Source of the DNA: Capnocytophaga sputigena
Lineage (GTDB): Bacteria; Bacteroidota; Bacteroidia; Flavobacteriales; Flavobacteriaceae
Length of the DNA stretch: 64,000 bases
NCBI RefSeq assembly: GCF_900446695.1
Contig: NZ_UAVP01000009.1
Location: 64,501 to 128,500, forward strand
Direction: 5' to 3'
Within the stretch, counting starts at the first letter, position 1. Every line of letters begins with the position of its first letter. Under the pieces are notes generated by a model. It did no database searches. It was not told the DNA's origin and saw nothing but the letters and a program-made list of their open reading frames with translations. Positions 33,831 through 42,647 of this stretch are shown piece by piece. The position numbers were made by a program, and so were the translations under genes.

Positions 33831-36800
33831 TTATTTTCTCATTACCTCTACCCATTTGCCATTGGTGCGGGTGTTGTAGCGGTTGCTGTACATAGCTTCG
33901 GCATAAGTGCCTGGCAGATAGTACTTGCCTGCATACGAGGCGTTGAGTTTGAGCTTGATATACTTGGTTTGTTTGGCTTTGAGCGACAAGTAGAAATTCG
34001 CACGGTCGTCGCGGAAATCGGTGTAGTCTACATTGCTATCGCTGCTGCCCTCATCGTAATCGGTAAAGCGGGTATTTACAATTTCCCAACCTGAAGGGAT
34101 GATTTGAGTGAGTGCTACATTCTCTACCGCCTCGCCAGTGAGGTTGGTAATCTCAATAGTGGCAACAAACTGAGTGCTTTGGCGCAAATTGGTTACATCA
34201 AGTGTGTGTCCGTTGCTATCGCGGAAAGTGGTGCTAAGCGAAAGTCCGTTTTGCATAGCGAGTTCTTTGCCCACTGGCAGTACGCCACTGGTGATGAGGC
34301 GTACATAAAGGGTTTGGTTACCATTGTTCTTCACTTGTAGGCTCTCATTGCCTTTAGCAGCAAGGGTTTTCTGTAGCATAGGCTCGGTAGCTTTTAGGTT
34401 TTCGGTTTTACCACCAAGGGTATAGCTGGCATTGATGCTCCTGCCGCTTTTATTCACAGCTACATATTTTGCCATTGCATAAAGGGCATAAGCCGTGGTT
34501 TGGGTGCTGAGCCAATCGTTAGTAGAGAGTTTTTCGGCTATCTCTAATGCCCAGCGTCCTGCATCTTCTTTCCTGCCGATGAGCAAAGCGGTTTCCATTG
34601 CCATTGCTTTGTTGCGAAGTACAGAACCGTAATAGCTATAGGCATCATCGTCGATAGCAGTGGTTTGGAACAATTTTTCGGCAGTTTGTTTTTGTCCGGC
34701 AAGGGCGTAGGCAGCTGCCAAAGTGCGTTTGGCATTAGGGGTGATCTCGTTGAGTTCACGCAAGCGGTTCATAGCCCCTATATTAGGATTTCCAGCGAGT
34801 GCCAAAGTATAGAGGCGATAGGCTTGGGCAAAGTCGTTTTGGTATTTACCCTCATAACGCCATTGGCGTGCTTCACTATTTTGGTAGTTGAGCCAGCTCT
34901 GTTTGCTACCCGATGGCAACACATAGCCTTTTTTCTCGGCTTCTACAAAAAACTGACCTATATACGAAGTTACCCAATCATCGGCGTATTTACCGCCTTT
35001 CCAATAGGTGAAACCACCATTGGAGAGTTGGTTCTCGTGCAATTTGCTGATGGCTGCACTCACATTGCGGTTCACTTCATCGGCTTTTTCTTTAGAAAGG
35101 GTTACAAAATCACCTAAGAAAAGTTGAGGGAATGCCCCCGAAGTAACTTGTTCGCCACAGCCGTGTGGATAGCTGATAAGATAACCCAAACGCTGAGTGA
35201 GGTTTACCCCTGGGAAGCTGGATACTTCCAACACTGTTTTGGCTTTTTCGCCAAAGAGATTGATATTGAGGTTGTGTGACTGTCCGCCTTGCAATACGGC
35301 ATTTTGTACTACGTAGGTTACAGGGTTAGGGTTGTACACATCCATTTCTACCTCATAAGTAGATTTTTCTTTACCCGAAGTAGCGGTGATTTTCACTTTG
35401 GCAATACCTGTTTGAGCAGTGGTTTCGAGTTCAAAATAAGCCATTTGTTCGCCTGTTTTTTCAAAATGTAACTGCTGATTGTGTGCGCCTACCACTTTAA
35501 ACAAGCCATTAGTTTCTACTTGGAGTGACACGTTCTTCACTTGTTTTTCCATAGCAAAAACAGTTACCGGCAACACGATTTTCTCGTTAGGCACGGCTTT
35601 GCGCGGCAAGGAACCTAAAATTGAAAGCGGACTTACCACAGGTATATCTTTTTTCTCGGCACTACCAAAAGCATTGGCGGCTACATCACTGGCGACTACC
35701 ATCACACGAGCAGAGCCCATATAATTAGGAATTTTCACGGTATGAGCATTAGTAGCCCCTTTCTTGAGTTCAAACGGACCGCGGAAGATAACAAAAGGTT
35801 TGAATCGGTTTGCTTTTTGAGCATCGGCGCCGCCTAAATCCTCGTCACCCCCTATACTAAACGCCTGATTGATAGTTCCGCCATAAGCGCCAATCACATC
35901 GTCATACACATCCCAAGTTTTTACTCCTAAAGCCGTTTTGCTAAAGAAAGTATTCCAAGGGTTTGGTGTTTTGAAGCGGGTGAGGTTCAACAGCCCGTCC
36001 TCCACAATTGCCACGGTATAGGTCATTGGTTTACCCGATTTCTCACTTACCTTGATGCTCACTTTTTGGTTAGGCGTCAAGCGGTCGGGCATTTGGATTA
36101 CAGGGTTGAGCACTGTATTTTTATCTACCACTTTCACGGGAACAACTCCGTACAAGCGAATAGGCGCATCGTTGAGCGTTTTGTTGTGCGGTTGCAAAAG
36201 GGTAACGTAGAAATACACATTAGGCGACATTTTATTGGTGATAGGTACCTCAAAAGTCGTTTCTTTGTTAGCAGTTTCTACCCAATAAGTTTCGAGTACA
36301 TCGTTGCCATTTTCTACCGAAATAAGCGCACGTCCGCCTTTATCGGAAGGGAAAGTGATTTTGGCTTTTTCGCCTACGTTGTATTCTTTTTTGTTAGTAC
36401 CCAAGGCGAGCATTACCGCTTCACTACCTTCACTGCCACGTGATTTGCCAGTCCAGTCACCCCAATCAAAGTAAACCGTAGTACCGCACTTATGACCGCT
36501 TTGGTTATCGCTGAGCATAATAAAATAGCGACCCCAGTCGGCATCAGGGATATTGAGGGTAAAGCGTCCTTTTCCATTGCTATCGGTGGTGATATAGTCG
36601 GTTTTGTAAATAGCATTGCTGCTACTGCTGTTGTAGGTAGAGATGTTTTGGTTAGAAGCGTCCCACCACCAGTTCCAACCTACTTTATACACAGTAACCG
36701 CTACTGTTCTGTTGCCCAATGGCTGTCCGTTTTCACTGAGCACTACCGCATCGAAAGTATGGTTTTGCTGGGTGTTGTAGTAGTCGTATTTGTTAGTTTC

Positions 36801-39311
36801 GGGCAAACGCAAGCCTACGTACTCACTGTAAGGAGAGAAAGAGGCGGTACTCACATCGGTGCTGAAGTCGCCACCGCTTTCGTTAGCTTGGGTGAGGAAG
36901 TTCACCTTTAGCATACCGGGGGCTTCTAAGTCGTTCGTTCTGAAGTAGAAATTAGCATTCCCATTGCTATCGGTTTGTCCTTCGTACACGTTCATTTCTT
37001 CGCTTTCAAACTGGTAAGCGCGGTTGTTGAACACGTATTTTTCATAGCCTTTAAAAGCGGTTTCTAAGGGGTAGAATTTTGCTTTTACATTTACCCCCGT
37101 ATTGCCCGCAGGACTACCGTGTAACCACAACACCTGCAAGCGCACATTCTCGCCATTACCGCTGATGAGTTTGCCACTGAGGCTGTTCTCAATCTTGAGT
37201 CGGTTAGGTTTGATAGTTTCTATTTTGATGCGTTTGCTAAATTTCGCAGCTCCTGCCGAAATAGCAACACTCCAGTTGCCTGTAGGGGCATCGGCATTGG
37301 TTTTGAGTCCAAAAACGTATTGATTGGTAGGGTTGCTGGTTTGCATACGCTCGGCAATCACTTTGCCATAAGGGTCGGTAAAGCGGAGTTTGATAGGCAG
37401 TTTTTCAGGATTTTTCTGAGCAAAATCGTTTAAAATGAAACCTACATAGATACTATCACCAGGTCGCCATACACCGCGCTCGGTATAAATAAAGCCGTTG
37501 AGCCCTTTCTGCAAGCGCATACCATCTACATCGTACTTGCTCACCGATTGAGGGGCAATATCGTCTAACTTCACATAAGTAGTGAATTTATCTTTTTTCA
37601 CTTTAACGAAATAAGCACGATTGCTGAGGTTTAGATGCAACATCCCCTTGCTATCGGTTTTGTCTTCTTGAATTTTCTGTTGTTGGTAGTTAAACACCTC
37701 TACCACAGCGCCATCTACTGGTTTGGTAGTGAGGAGATCGTTTACTATAATGGTAAAACTATTAGTTTGCCCTTTCTTTACAATCACCCCAAGATCACTG
37801 GCGAGCACATTGGTACCCACTGTTTTGCCGTAGTAATAATTATCTTTGCAAGGGCTATCCTCATCTTCTTCTTCCCAGTAGAATTCCTCGTCATAATCGT
37901 AGTAATACTGTGTATAGTTCACATCGTCGTCATTCAGAGGTTTTTCTTCAAATGAAAGGTCGAGAGGTTCTTCGTTTTTAGTGCCACAAGTGTAGAGCGA
38001 ATAGTTTTTGGTCATCCCTAATTCCACGCGGTAAATCGCACCAGGTTCGGGAGTAATTACCGATGCTAAATCTAAGGAATAAGTATTCCACTCGTTCAGC
38101 GGATAGAGCGCTCCATCGTTCAGCTTCAGCACTTTGCGTGCAATAGGTTTCCCCACACGCTGTATGTAGGAGCCGCCACCCAAATTGTTGTCTTGCAAAA
38201 ATTGAAAGATATTGTTCTCAAAAATGCGATAAACAGTTACATTCACTGCGCGCAAGTTGATAGTTTGGAAATTAATTTTCAAATTTTGGGAGCTTGGCAG
38301 TATAGAACCGCTTTTAAGGAAGCGAATATCGGGTTTTTGTTGCAAGAATTTGATGTTGAAAGTCGCTTCTCTTTCCAAGCGATCGCCATAGATATTCTTG
38401 ATACCTTTAGAAACATAAACCTTGTAATCCCCCTCTTTTTGCTCCTCGCGGAAGACTTTCAGCACGTTGCCATTTACACTGTATTTCAGTGCGGTATCAG
38501 TATTGCTGAGGCTTATGAGTCCTGTAAAATCTTGTTCTTTTTCCAAGGGGTCGGAGAAGTTTACACTAAACGACTGATTAGCGCCATCGGTACGGGCGTT
38601 TAGCGCTTTGAAGATTCCTTTTTGTGGAATAGTATAGGAGAATGGAATCAGGTTTTCCTGAGGAACATCCTTAGTATCCCATTTAATTTCAAGTGTTTGC
38701 TCTTTATCGATGCGCGGGATACTATCAAAAATAATCACAAATTTATTGTTAGTACCTTGTGATTGGAATTTTACAGCCACTTTTTTGCCGTTGAGGTTGG
38801 CTTTGAGCACATCTTTCACCGTTTCGTAGGAAATTTGGTCGTTAGCCAAAAGCTCGGCATTGAGGAAGTATAAATTTTTGTTGTAGGACTGCAAGTCGCC
38901 CGATTTTACTCTAAAAGCCTGTTCTAAAGTCTTTACAGTAAAGTTGAAGAGTTCGAGTTCTTTTTTAGGCACGTCATAAAGTTTCTTTACATTGAAAGAA
39001 ATTTGATATTCAGTGTTTTGAGATAAAGGTTTATTGGGTACAAAGGCGATTTGCGACGGACTTTGGCACACCACTTTCCCTTCTACTTTAGGTGAAATTT
39101 CAAACAGATGGAGGTCGTTTATTTTGTCCATCTTTTCTTGTGATAGCGGTTCATTCAGTAGTATTTTAATCCCCGAATGGGCAGAAATCACCCCAGAGGT
39201 ATACCCCGAAATATAATCTTTAAAAGCCAGTGGATCGCTGTTGAAATTGGCGTTTTTCTTACAAGCAACTGCTAATAATAATGCTAAGAGTACAAAGCCT
39301 ATTTTTTTCAT
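33831..39311 (-). CDS. Alpha-2-macroglobulin family lipoprotein with thioester motif
   Basis: An 1826-residue bacterial alpha-2-macroglobulin. Lipoprotein signal MKKIGFVLLALLLAVAC, followed by KKNANFN without an acidic cluster. Several beta MG domains come first (one with an acidic stretch, EEFYWEEEDEDSPCKDNYYYG, near residue 470-490). The bait-type and A2M core follow, with RGVWRPGDSIYVGFIL near 615. The thioester motif GCGEQ lies near residue 1383, followed by the alpha-alpha barrel (GGFTYWKGGKYADDWVTSYIGQFF) and a C-terminal receptor-like domain. Such proteins trap attacking proteases by covalent thioester linkage. Often a penicillin-binding protein 1C gene is adjacent, but none is here. 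It has its own consensus promoter. Confidence 0.95.
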   Translation of the reverse strand: MKKIGFVLLALLLAVACKKNANFNSDPLAFKDYISGYTSGVISAHSGIKILLNEPLSQEKMDKINDLHLFEISPKVEGKVVCQSPSQIAFVPNKPLSQNTEYQISFNVKKLYDVPKKELELFNFTVKTLEQAFRVKSGDLQSYNKNLYFLNAELLANDQISYETVKDVLKANLNGKKVAVKFQSQGTNNKFVIIFDSIPRIDKEQTLEIKWDTKDVPQENLIPFSYTIPQKGIFKALNARTDGANQSFSVNFSDPLEKEQDFTGLISLSNTDTALKYSVNGNVLKVFREEQKEGDYKVYVSKGIKNIYGDRLEREATFNIKFLQQKPDIRFLKSGSILPSSQNLKINFQTINLRAVNVTVYRIFENNIFQFLQDNNLGGGSYIQRVGKPIARKVLKLNDGALYPLNEWNTYSLDLASVITPEPGAIYRVELGMTKNYSLYTCGTKNEEPLDLSFEEKPLNDDDVNYTQYYYDYDEEFYWEEEDEDSPCKDNYYYGKTVGTNVLASDLGVIVKKGQTNSFTIIVNDLLTTKPVDGAVVEVFNYQQQKIQEDKTDSKGMLHLNLSNRAYFVKVKKDKFTTYVKLDDIAPQSVSKYDVDGMRLQKGLNGFIYTERGVWRPGDSIYVGFILNDFAQKNPEKLPIKLRFTDPYGKVIAERMQTSNPTNQYVFGLKTNADAPTGNWSVAISAGAAKFSKRIKIETIKPNRLKIENSLSGKLISGNGENVRLQVLWLHGSPAGNTGVNVKAKFYPLETAFKGYEKYVFNNRAYQFESEEMNVYEGQTDSNGNANFYFRTNDLEAPGMLKVNFLTQANESGGDFSTDVSTASFSPYSEYVGLRLPETNKYDYYNTQQNHTFDAVVLSENGQPLGNRTVAVTVYKVGWNWWWDASNQNISTYNSSSSNAIYKTDYITTDSNGKGRFTLNIPDADWGRYFIMLSDNQSGHKCGTTVYFDWGDWTGKSRGSEGSEAVMLALGTNKKEYNVGEKAKITFPSDKGGRALISVENGNDVLETYWVETANKETTFEVPITNKMSPNVYFYVTLLQPHNKTLNDAPIRLYGVVPVKVVDKNTVLNPVIQMPDRLTPNQKVSIKVSEKSGKPMTYTVAIVEDGLLNLTRFKTPNPWNTFFSKTALGVKTWDVYDDVIGAYGGTINQAFSIGGDEDLGGADAQKANRFKPFVIFRGPFELKKGATNAHTVKIPNYMGSARVMVVASDVAANAFGSAEKKDIPVVSPLSILGSLPRKAVPNEKIVLPVTVFAMEKQVKNVSLQVETNGLFKVVGAHNQQLHFEKTGEQMAYFELETTAQTGIAKVKITATSGKEKSTYEVEMDVYNPNPVTYVVQNAVLQGGQSHNLNINLFGEKAKTVLEVSSFPGVNLTQRLGYLISYPHGCGEQVTSGAFPQLFLGDFVTLSKEKADEVNRNVSAAISKLHENQLSNGGFTYWKGGKYADDWVTSYIGQFFVEAEKKGYVLPSGSKQSWLNYQNSEARQWRYEGKYQNDFAQAYRLYTLALAGNPNIGAMNRLRELNEITPNAKRTLAAAYALAGQKQTAEKLFQTTAIDDDAYSYYGSVLRNKAMAMETALLIGRKEDAGRWALEIAEKLSTNDWLSTQTTAYALYAMAKYVAVNKSGRSINASYTLGGKTENLKATEPMLQKTLAAKGNESLQVKNNGNQTLYVRLITSGVLPVGKELAMQNGLSLSTTFRDSNGHTLDVTNLRQSTQFVATIEITNLTGEAVENVALTQIIPSGWEIVNTRFTDYDEGSSDSNVDYTDFRDDRANFYLSLKAKQTKYIKLKLNASYAGKYYLPGTYAEAMYSNRYNTRTNGKWVEVMRK

Positions 39312-39339
39312 AGTTCAATAACAATTGATTTTCAAGCGA

Positions 39340-39371
39340 CAAAGATAGAGAATACTTATCAAATTTACAAA
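39340..39371 (-). promoter_or_regulatory. Promoter TTTG-N20-TATCTTTG for the macroglobulin gene
   Basis: Read leftward: TTTG at 39371-39368, 20 bases, TATCTTTG at 39347-39340. The start codon is 28 bases downstream. Confidence 0.78.
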
Positions 39372-39655
39372 TTTGCGGCAAAGAGTCGTGTTTTTTTATC
39401 TTTTTTCGGCAGTTTGCCACTTGAAATTTCACTACGTCATTACTACGTCAATGCCTTTTAGCTTTCTGATTTACAACAAATTGCAGAAGTGTGTAATTGA
39501 CTACTTTTTACACGTTAAATTTCTAATCTTCCTCATTAGCTGCAAAAAGTGTATAAAACACCCTTAAATCCTATTCTTTAATTGTTAAAAATGTTAAAAA
39601 CACTACTATTTAACTACGTTATTGGTGTAAAAAAGTTAATAATATCTTAAATTGA

Positions 39656-39688
39656 TTTGGAAGTTATATTTTTCAGTTTGTAATTTTG
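39656..39688 (+). promoter_or_regulatory. Promoter TTTG-N21-TAATTTTG for the LRR lipoprotein
   Basis: TTTG at 39656-39659 and TAATTTTG at 39681-39688, with a 21-base spacer. The start codon is 51 bases downstream. Confidence 0.75.
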
Positions 39689-39739
39689 CCCCAATCAATA
39701 ACCCACGCCATAGTGCGTATATAAACAAAAAGAAATAAT

Positions 39740-41119
39740 ATGAGAAAAAGAATTTTTGCTTTAATGGCATTTGTATCTTTAAGTCTTGCCTGCGTTGTAG
39801 GCTGTAAATCGGATGCCGATGACGGGGTAGGTGAAAAACCACGCCCAAGTACTGAAGACAGCTTCTATTTTAGAAATGGGGCTAAACACACTATTCATAT
39901 GACAGAACGAGAAGATCGTGTTGTATTTTTAGAGGGTGTTTCGGATAACTTTACCTTCACTGATAATGCAGGAACAGGTCTCACTATTGTACAAGGTACT
40001 GTGTCAACCACCTTAAATATCCGTGCTAATACTCAAGGTACTTACGAAATTGTAATTGCCGATACCAAAGAGGGTGCTGAACGCAAGGCTACCCTTGTTG
40101 TAGAAGTAGCTCCACGTGATACTGGTTGGAGAGATGGTGTATACACTATTGAAGATATTGATGGCGATAAAACTGAAGCCAACTCTAACGACTATGTGGA
40201 TGTAGAATACCCTGATGGTTATCAGTACGATAGCTCTTCACTTTCTTCTGAGGCTTCTACTCGTATTACAGTTAGTTCACAAGCAGGTAATATTGTAAGG
40301 GTAACCGCTAAGAACCACTATGATTCTTCTGCTCCTTTAGAGTTCAAACTCAAACACAAAACCGATGCTTCAAAAACACCCCTTACTGTAAAAGTAAAAC
40401 GCGTGACCAAGTTCTGGAATTACAGTGGTACTTATCTTTATGGTATTTCTAATAAGGACTATGTAACCCAATACAGCTTTACCAATGCACCAAGAGTACC
40501 TAAAGTGCCTTATAGTGTAACTTATGTAAATAGTGGTAATTTTAGTACAGGAGATGCTACTACACTCTATGGAAACCCTATCATTACCAGAATAGACCTC
40601 AATAATGTGGAAACAGTACATTCTTACGCTTTTTCTAATTCAGCTAATTTAGAGACTGTTATCGCTCCTAAAGTAAAAAGGATTTATTACGGTGCTTTCT
40701 ATAACACTAAACTTGCTAAAATAGAATTACCTGCTTTAGAAGAACTTTACACAGAGCATTCTAGTCAATTGAATGGTAATTATGGTAGTTATGATGTTCG
40801 TTATAATATTTTCCCTGCTACCATACGTTCTATAATCATAGGGAAAAACATTAAAAAAATAGGATACTATGCTTTCAATGGTACTGAAAACTCATTGGCG
40901 GAATTGCGTATAGGGGTAGAGGCTCCTACTCAAATAGACAAAAATACTTTTAAGTATACTCCAGAAGGTCATAATTATTATGGTAACCCCGTACCTCAAG
41001 GACCTATAGGAAAAGTTAATAATGCTGCCTTGTATGTGCCTAACAGATCACTTGCTGAGTGGAAAACTGTACACCCTTGGATTACTACTGTATTTACAGG
41101 TGGTGTAAGAGGCTATTAA
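39740..41119 (+). CDS. Lipoprotein with BspA-like leucine-rich repeats
   Basis: A 459-residue lipoprotein (lipobox VVGC, then KSDADDG). Residues about 30-230 are two or three beta-sandwich segments of a surface stalk (TEREDRVVFLEGVSDNFTFTDNAGTGLTIVQG; TRITVSSQAGNIVRVTAKNHYDSSAPLEF). The C-terminal 200 residues are LRR_5/BspA-type repeats (ITRIDLNNVETVHSYAFSNSANLETVIAPKVKRIYYGAFYNTKLAKIELPALEEL; IIIGKNIKKIGYYAFNGT; ALYVPNRSLAEWKT). Such repeats mediate adhesion to host proteins or other bacteria in oral Bacteroidota. Surface exposure is inferred from the acidic residues after the Cys. Confidence 0.88.
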   Translation: MRKRIFALMAFVSLSLACVVGCKSDADDGVGEKPRPSTEDSFYFRNGAKHTIHMTEREDRVVFLEGVSDNFTFTDNAGTGLTIVQGTVSTTLNIRANTQGTYEIVIADTKEGAERKATLVVEVAPRDTGWRDGVYTIEDIDGDKTEANSNDYVDVEYPDGYQYDSSSLSSEASTRITVSSQAGNIVRVTAKNHYDSSAPLEFKLKHKTDASKTPLTVKVKRVTKFWNYSGTYLYGISNKDYVTQYSFTNAPRVPKVPYSVTYVNSGNFSTGDATTLYGNPIITRIDLNNVETVHSYAFSNSANLETVIAPKVKRIYYGAFYNTKLAKIELPALEELYTEHSSQLNGNYGSYDVRYNIFPATIRSIIIGKNIKKIGYYAFNGTENSLAELRIGVEAPTQIDKNTFKYTPEGHNYYGNPVPQGPIGKVNNAALYVPNRSLAEWKTVHPWITTVFTGGVRGY

Positions 41120-41134
41120 TAGCTGTTTTTAAGG

Positions 41135-41234
41135 AACTCTGAGAATCTCAGAAAAACTCTGAGAATCTTGGAAAAACTCTGAGAAACCCTGAGGAACTCA
41201 GAAAGGCTCTGAGAAACTCTGAGAAAAAAATAAT
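41135..41234. repeat. Five-unit 20-bp tandem repeat (core ACTCTGAGAA)
   Basis: Imperfect 20-base units with the core ACTCTGAGAA starting at 41138, 41158, 41178 and 41218, and GCTCTGAGAA at 41208. The first unit contains the mini-palindrome CTGAG-AAT-CTCAG (41141-41153). It fills most of the gap between the LRR lipoprotein and the ompA-like gene, ending 20 bases before the start codon. Confidence 0.9.
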
Positions 41235-41253
41235 CAAAAAAAAATCACAAGAA

Positions 41254-42336
41254 ATGAACAAAATTAAAATATATACCATTGCTGCCATTACAGCGCTCAG
41301 CGCGAGTGCTGTAACAGCACAAGATAACTATCGCCCTTGGCTCGTAGGGGCGGGCGTGAGCACCGTAGACTTTAAGGTGCCCGAAAGAAGTGTAATGAAA
41401 GACTGGTTTGGCTACCCCGATATGAATATCGGCTTCCGCCTCAACGCCGCTCGCTACATCAAAAAAGGTATTACTGCCGAAGCGGGTTTTGCCTACGCAA
41501 GCATCAAGAAAGACCAAAATTACTTCCCTGATGTAGAGGAAACTAAACTCGAAAATGCCAAAACTTACTGGGCGTTTGATGTACGTGGTCGTTATCACCT
41601 CAACCGTTTGTGGGATGCGCTTCCTTGGCTCGACCCTTATCCACAAGTGGGGGTAGGCTTTGCTTCAGTAGATAGTGAAACCAAATTCAAACTTATCGCA
41701 GGACTTGGTATAAACTTCTGGTTTACAGATGTAGTGGGCGCCAATGTGAACACTGCCTACAATGTAGGGGGTGGCACCGGTCACGACTACTACCAATGGG
41801 GCGCTGGTGTAGTGCTTAAATTGCCACTTACCGCTCGTGAAAATCCTATCGTAGACCACGTAGAACGCACCAAAGAACCTAAAGTAAAAGAGAAAAAAGA
41901 CCGCAAACGCGTATCAGCAAACAAAGCGATTACTCGTGTAGAAACTCCTGAAGAACGCGAAGAACGTACCCAACGCGTGGTAAAACAAATCAACTTGTAT
42001 GCAAAAACTATCTTGTTTGATACCGATAAATCGGTAGTGAAACCACAAGCTGAGTTTATCTTGGACAATATCGCTATCATTATGAATGAAAACCCCGATT
42101 TCAACTTCGTGGTAGAAGGACATACTGATAATACTGGTACCCCTGAGCACAACCTCAAACTCTCTCAAGATCGCGCTGATGCTATCAAGCAATACCTTTC
42201 ACGCCACGGTGTGAGCAAAAAACGCCTCGAGGCTAAAGGTTACGGACAAACACGACCTATTGAGAGCAATGATACTGAACGCGGTAAAGAAATCAACCGC
42301 CGTGTAGAAATCAATGTTATCAAAGACCAACAATAG
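41254..42336 (+). CDS. OmpA family outer-membrane protein
   Basis: A 360-residue protein: signal peptide MNKIKIYTIAAITALSASAVTAQ, an N-terminal eight-strand-type barrel (about 25-190; WLVGAGVSTVDFK, GITAEAGFAYASIKKD, YPQVGVGFASVD, INFWFTDVVGANVNTAYN), a charged linker (RTKEPKVKEKKDRKRVS) and a C-terminal OmpA peptidoglycan-binding domain. The latter has ILFDTDKSVVKPQAEFILDNIA, VVEGHTDNTGTPEHNLKLSQDRADAIKQYL and EINRRVEINV, including the Asp/Arg pair that binds diaminopimelate. It links outer membrane to cell wall and follows the repeat block. Confidence 0.95.
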   Translation: MNKIKIYTIAAITALSASAVTAQDNYRPWLVGAGVSTVDFKVPERSVMKDWFGYPDMNIGFRLNAARYIKKGITAEAGFAYASIKKDQNYFPDVEETKLENAKTYWAFDVRGRYHLNRLWDALPWLDPYPQVGVGFASVDSETKFKLIAGLGINFWFTDVVGANVNTAYNVGGGTGHDYYQWGAGVVLKLPLTARENPIVDHVERTKEPKVKEKKDRKRVSANKAITRVETPEEREERTQRVVKQINLYAKTILFDTDKSVVKPQAEFILDNIAIIMNENPDFNFVVEGHTDNTGTPEHNLKLSQDRADAIKQYLSRHGVSKKRLEAKGYGQTRPIESNDTERGKEINRRVEINVIKDQQ

Positions 42337-42352
42337 TTAGTAGTGAAAAGTA

Positions 42353-42477
42353 CCTCCCATATTCTCTTTTTTGAATACTTGTTAAAATAAGAGGGTTCTT
42401 CACGATGCAATCATCATAAATGTTTTTAATAAGGTAATCATATTTGCTTTTTGGAGAACTATGGGAGGGCTTTTTTT
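42353..42477 (+). ncRNA. Long-loop hairpin ending in a T-run; extended terminator or small RNA
   Basis: CCTCCCATATTCTC (42353-42366) pairs with GAGAACTATGGGAGG (42454-42468), leaving one unpaired C, across an 87-base loop. GC and TTTTTTT (42471-42477) follow directly. The T-run after the closing arm is what an intrinsic terminator needs, but loops this long are rare in terminators. The piece could be the 3-prime end of the ompA mRNA or a separate sRNA; no internal promoter was recognised. Confidence 0.45.
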
Positions 42478-42560
42478 ATTAACATCGATAATTAACAGAA
42501 AAGTTTTTTTCATTAGGTGGCTTATTCACCACGAATCTCATTTTAATTATACAATAACCA

Positions 42561-42594
42561 AAAGGCTCGCGATGGGAATCGTGAGCCTTTCTTT
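42561..42594 (+). terminator. Strong intrinsic terminator
   Basis: Thirteen-base stem AAAGGCTCGCGAT / ATCGTGAGCCTTT (one G-T pair) with a GGGA loop and a T-rich tail. It isolates the ATPase operon from the ompA-like gene. Confidence 0.88.
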
Positions 42595-42596
42595 TA

Positions 42597-42627
42597 TTTG
42601 CTAATTAATTAATAATTTGTACTTTTG
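42597..42627 (+). promoter_or_regulatory. Promoter TTTG-N19-TACTTTTG for the ATPase gene pair
   Basis: TTTG at 42597-42600, exactly 19 bases, then TACTTTTG at 42620-42627. The ATG is 20 bases further on. It fixes the start at 42648 and makes the pair, and possibly gldB, an independent transcription unit. Confidence 0.85.
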
Positions 42628-42647
42628 CACATTGTATATTAAAAAAT

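Larger units (their letters stand above)
39312..39739. other. Divergent promoter region between the macroglobulin and LRR-lipoprotein genes
   Basis: This 428-base AT-rich gap holds the leftward promoter at 39340-39371 and the rightward promoter at 39656-39688. The middle (about 39400-39640) has only short TA/TTTTTACAC-type repeats and no credible gene or RNA. Confidence 0.65.
42337..42647. other. Gap between ompA-like gene and ATPase gene: two hairpin terminators and a promoter
   Basis: This 311-base gap contains a long-loop hairpin ending in seven T (42353-42477), a short GGTG/CACC hairpin around 42515-42532, a strong terminator (42561-42594) and the promoter of the ATPase gene (42597-42627). 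Nothing credible is coded in it. Confidence 0.7.

Noticed and set aside
41135-41234. CRISPR array
   Set aside because: Units are contiguous 20-base repeats without spacers, and no cas gene is present.
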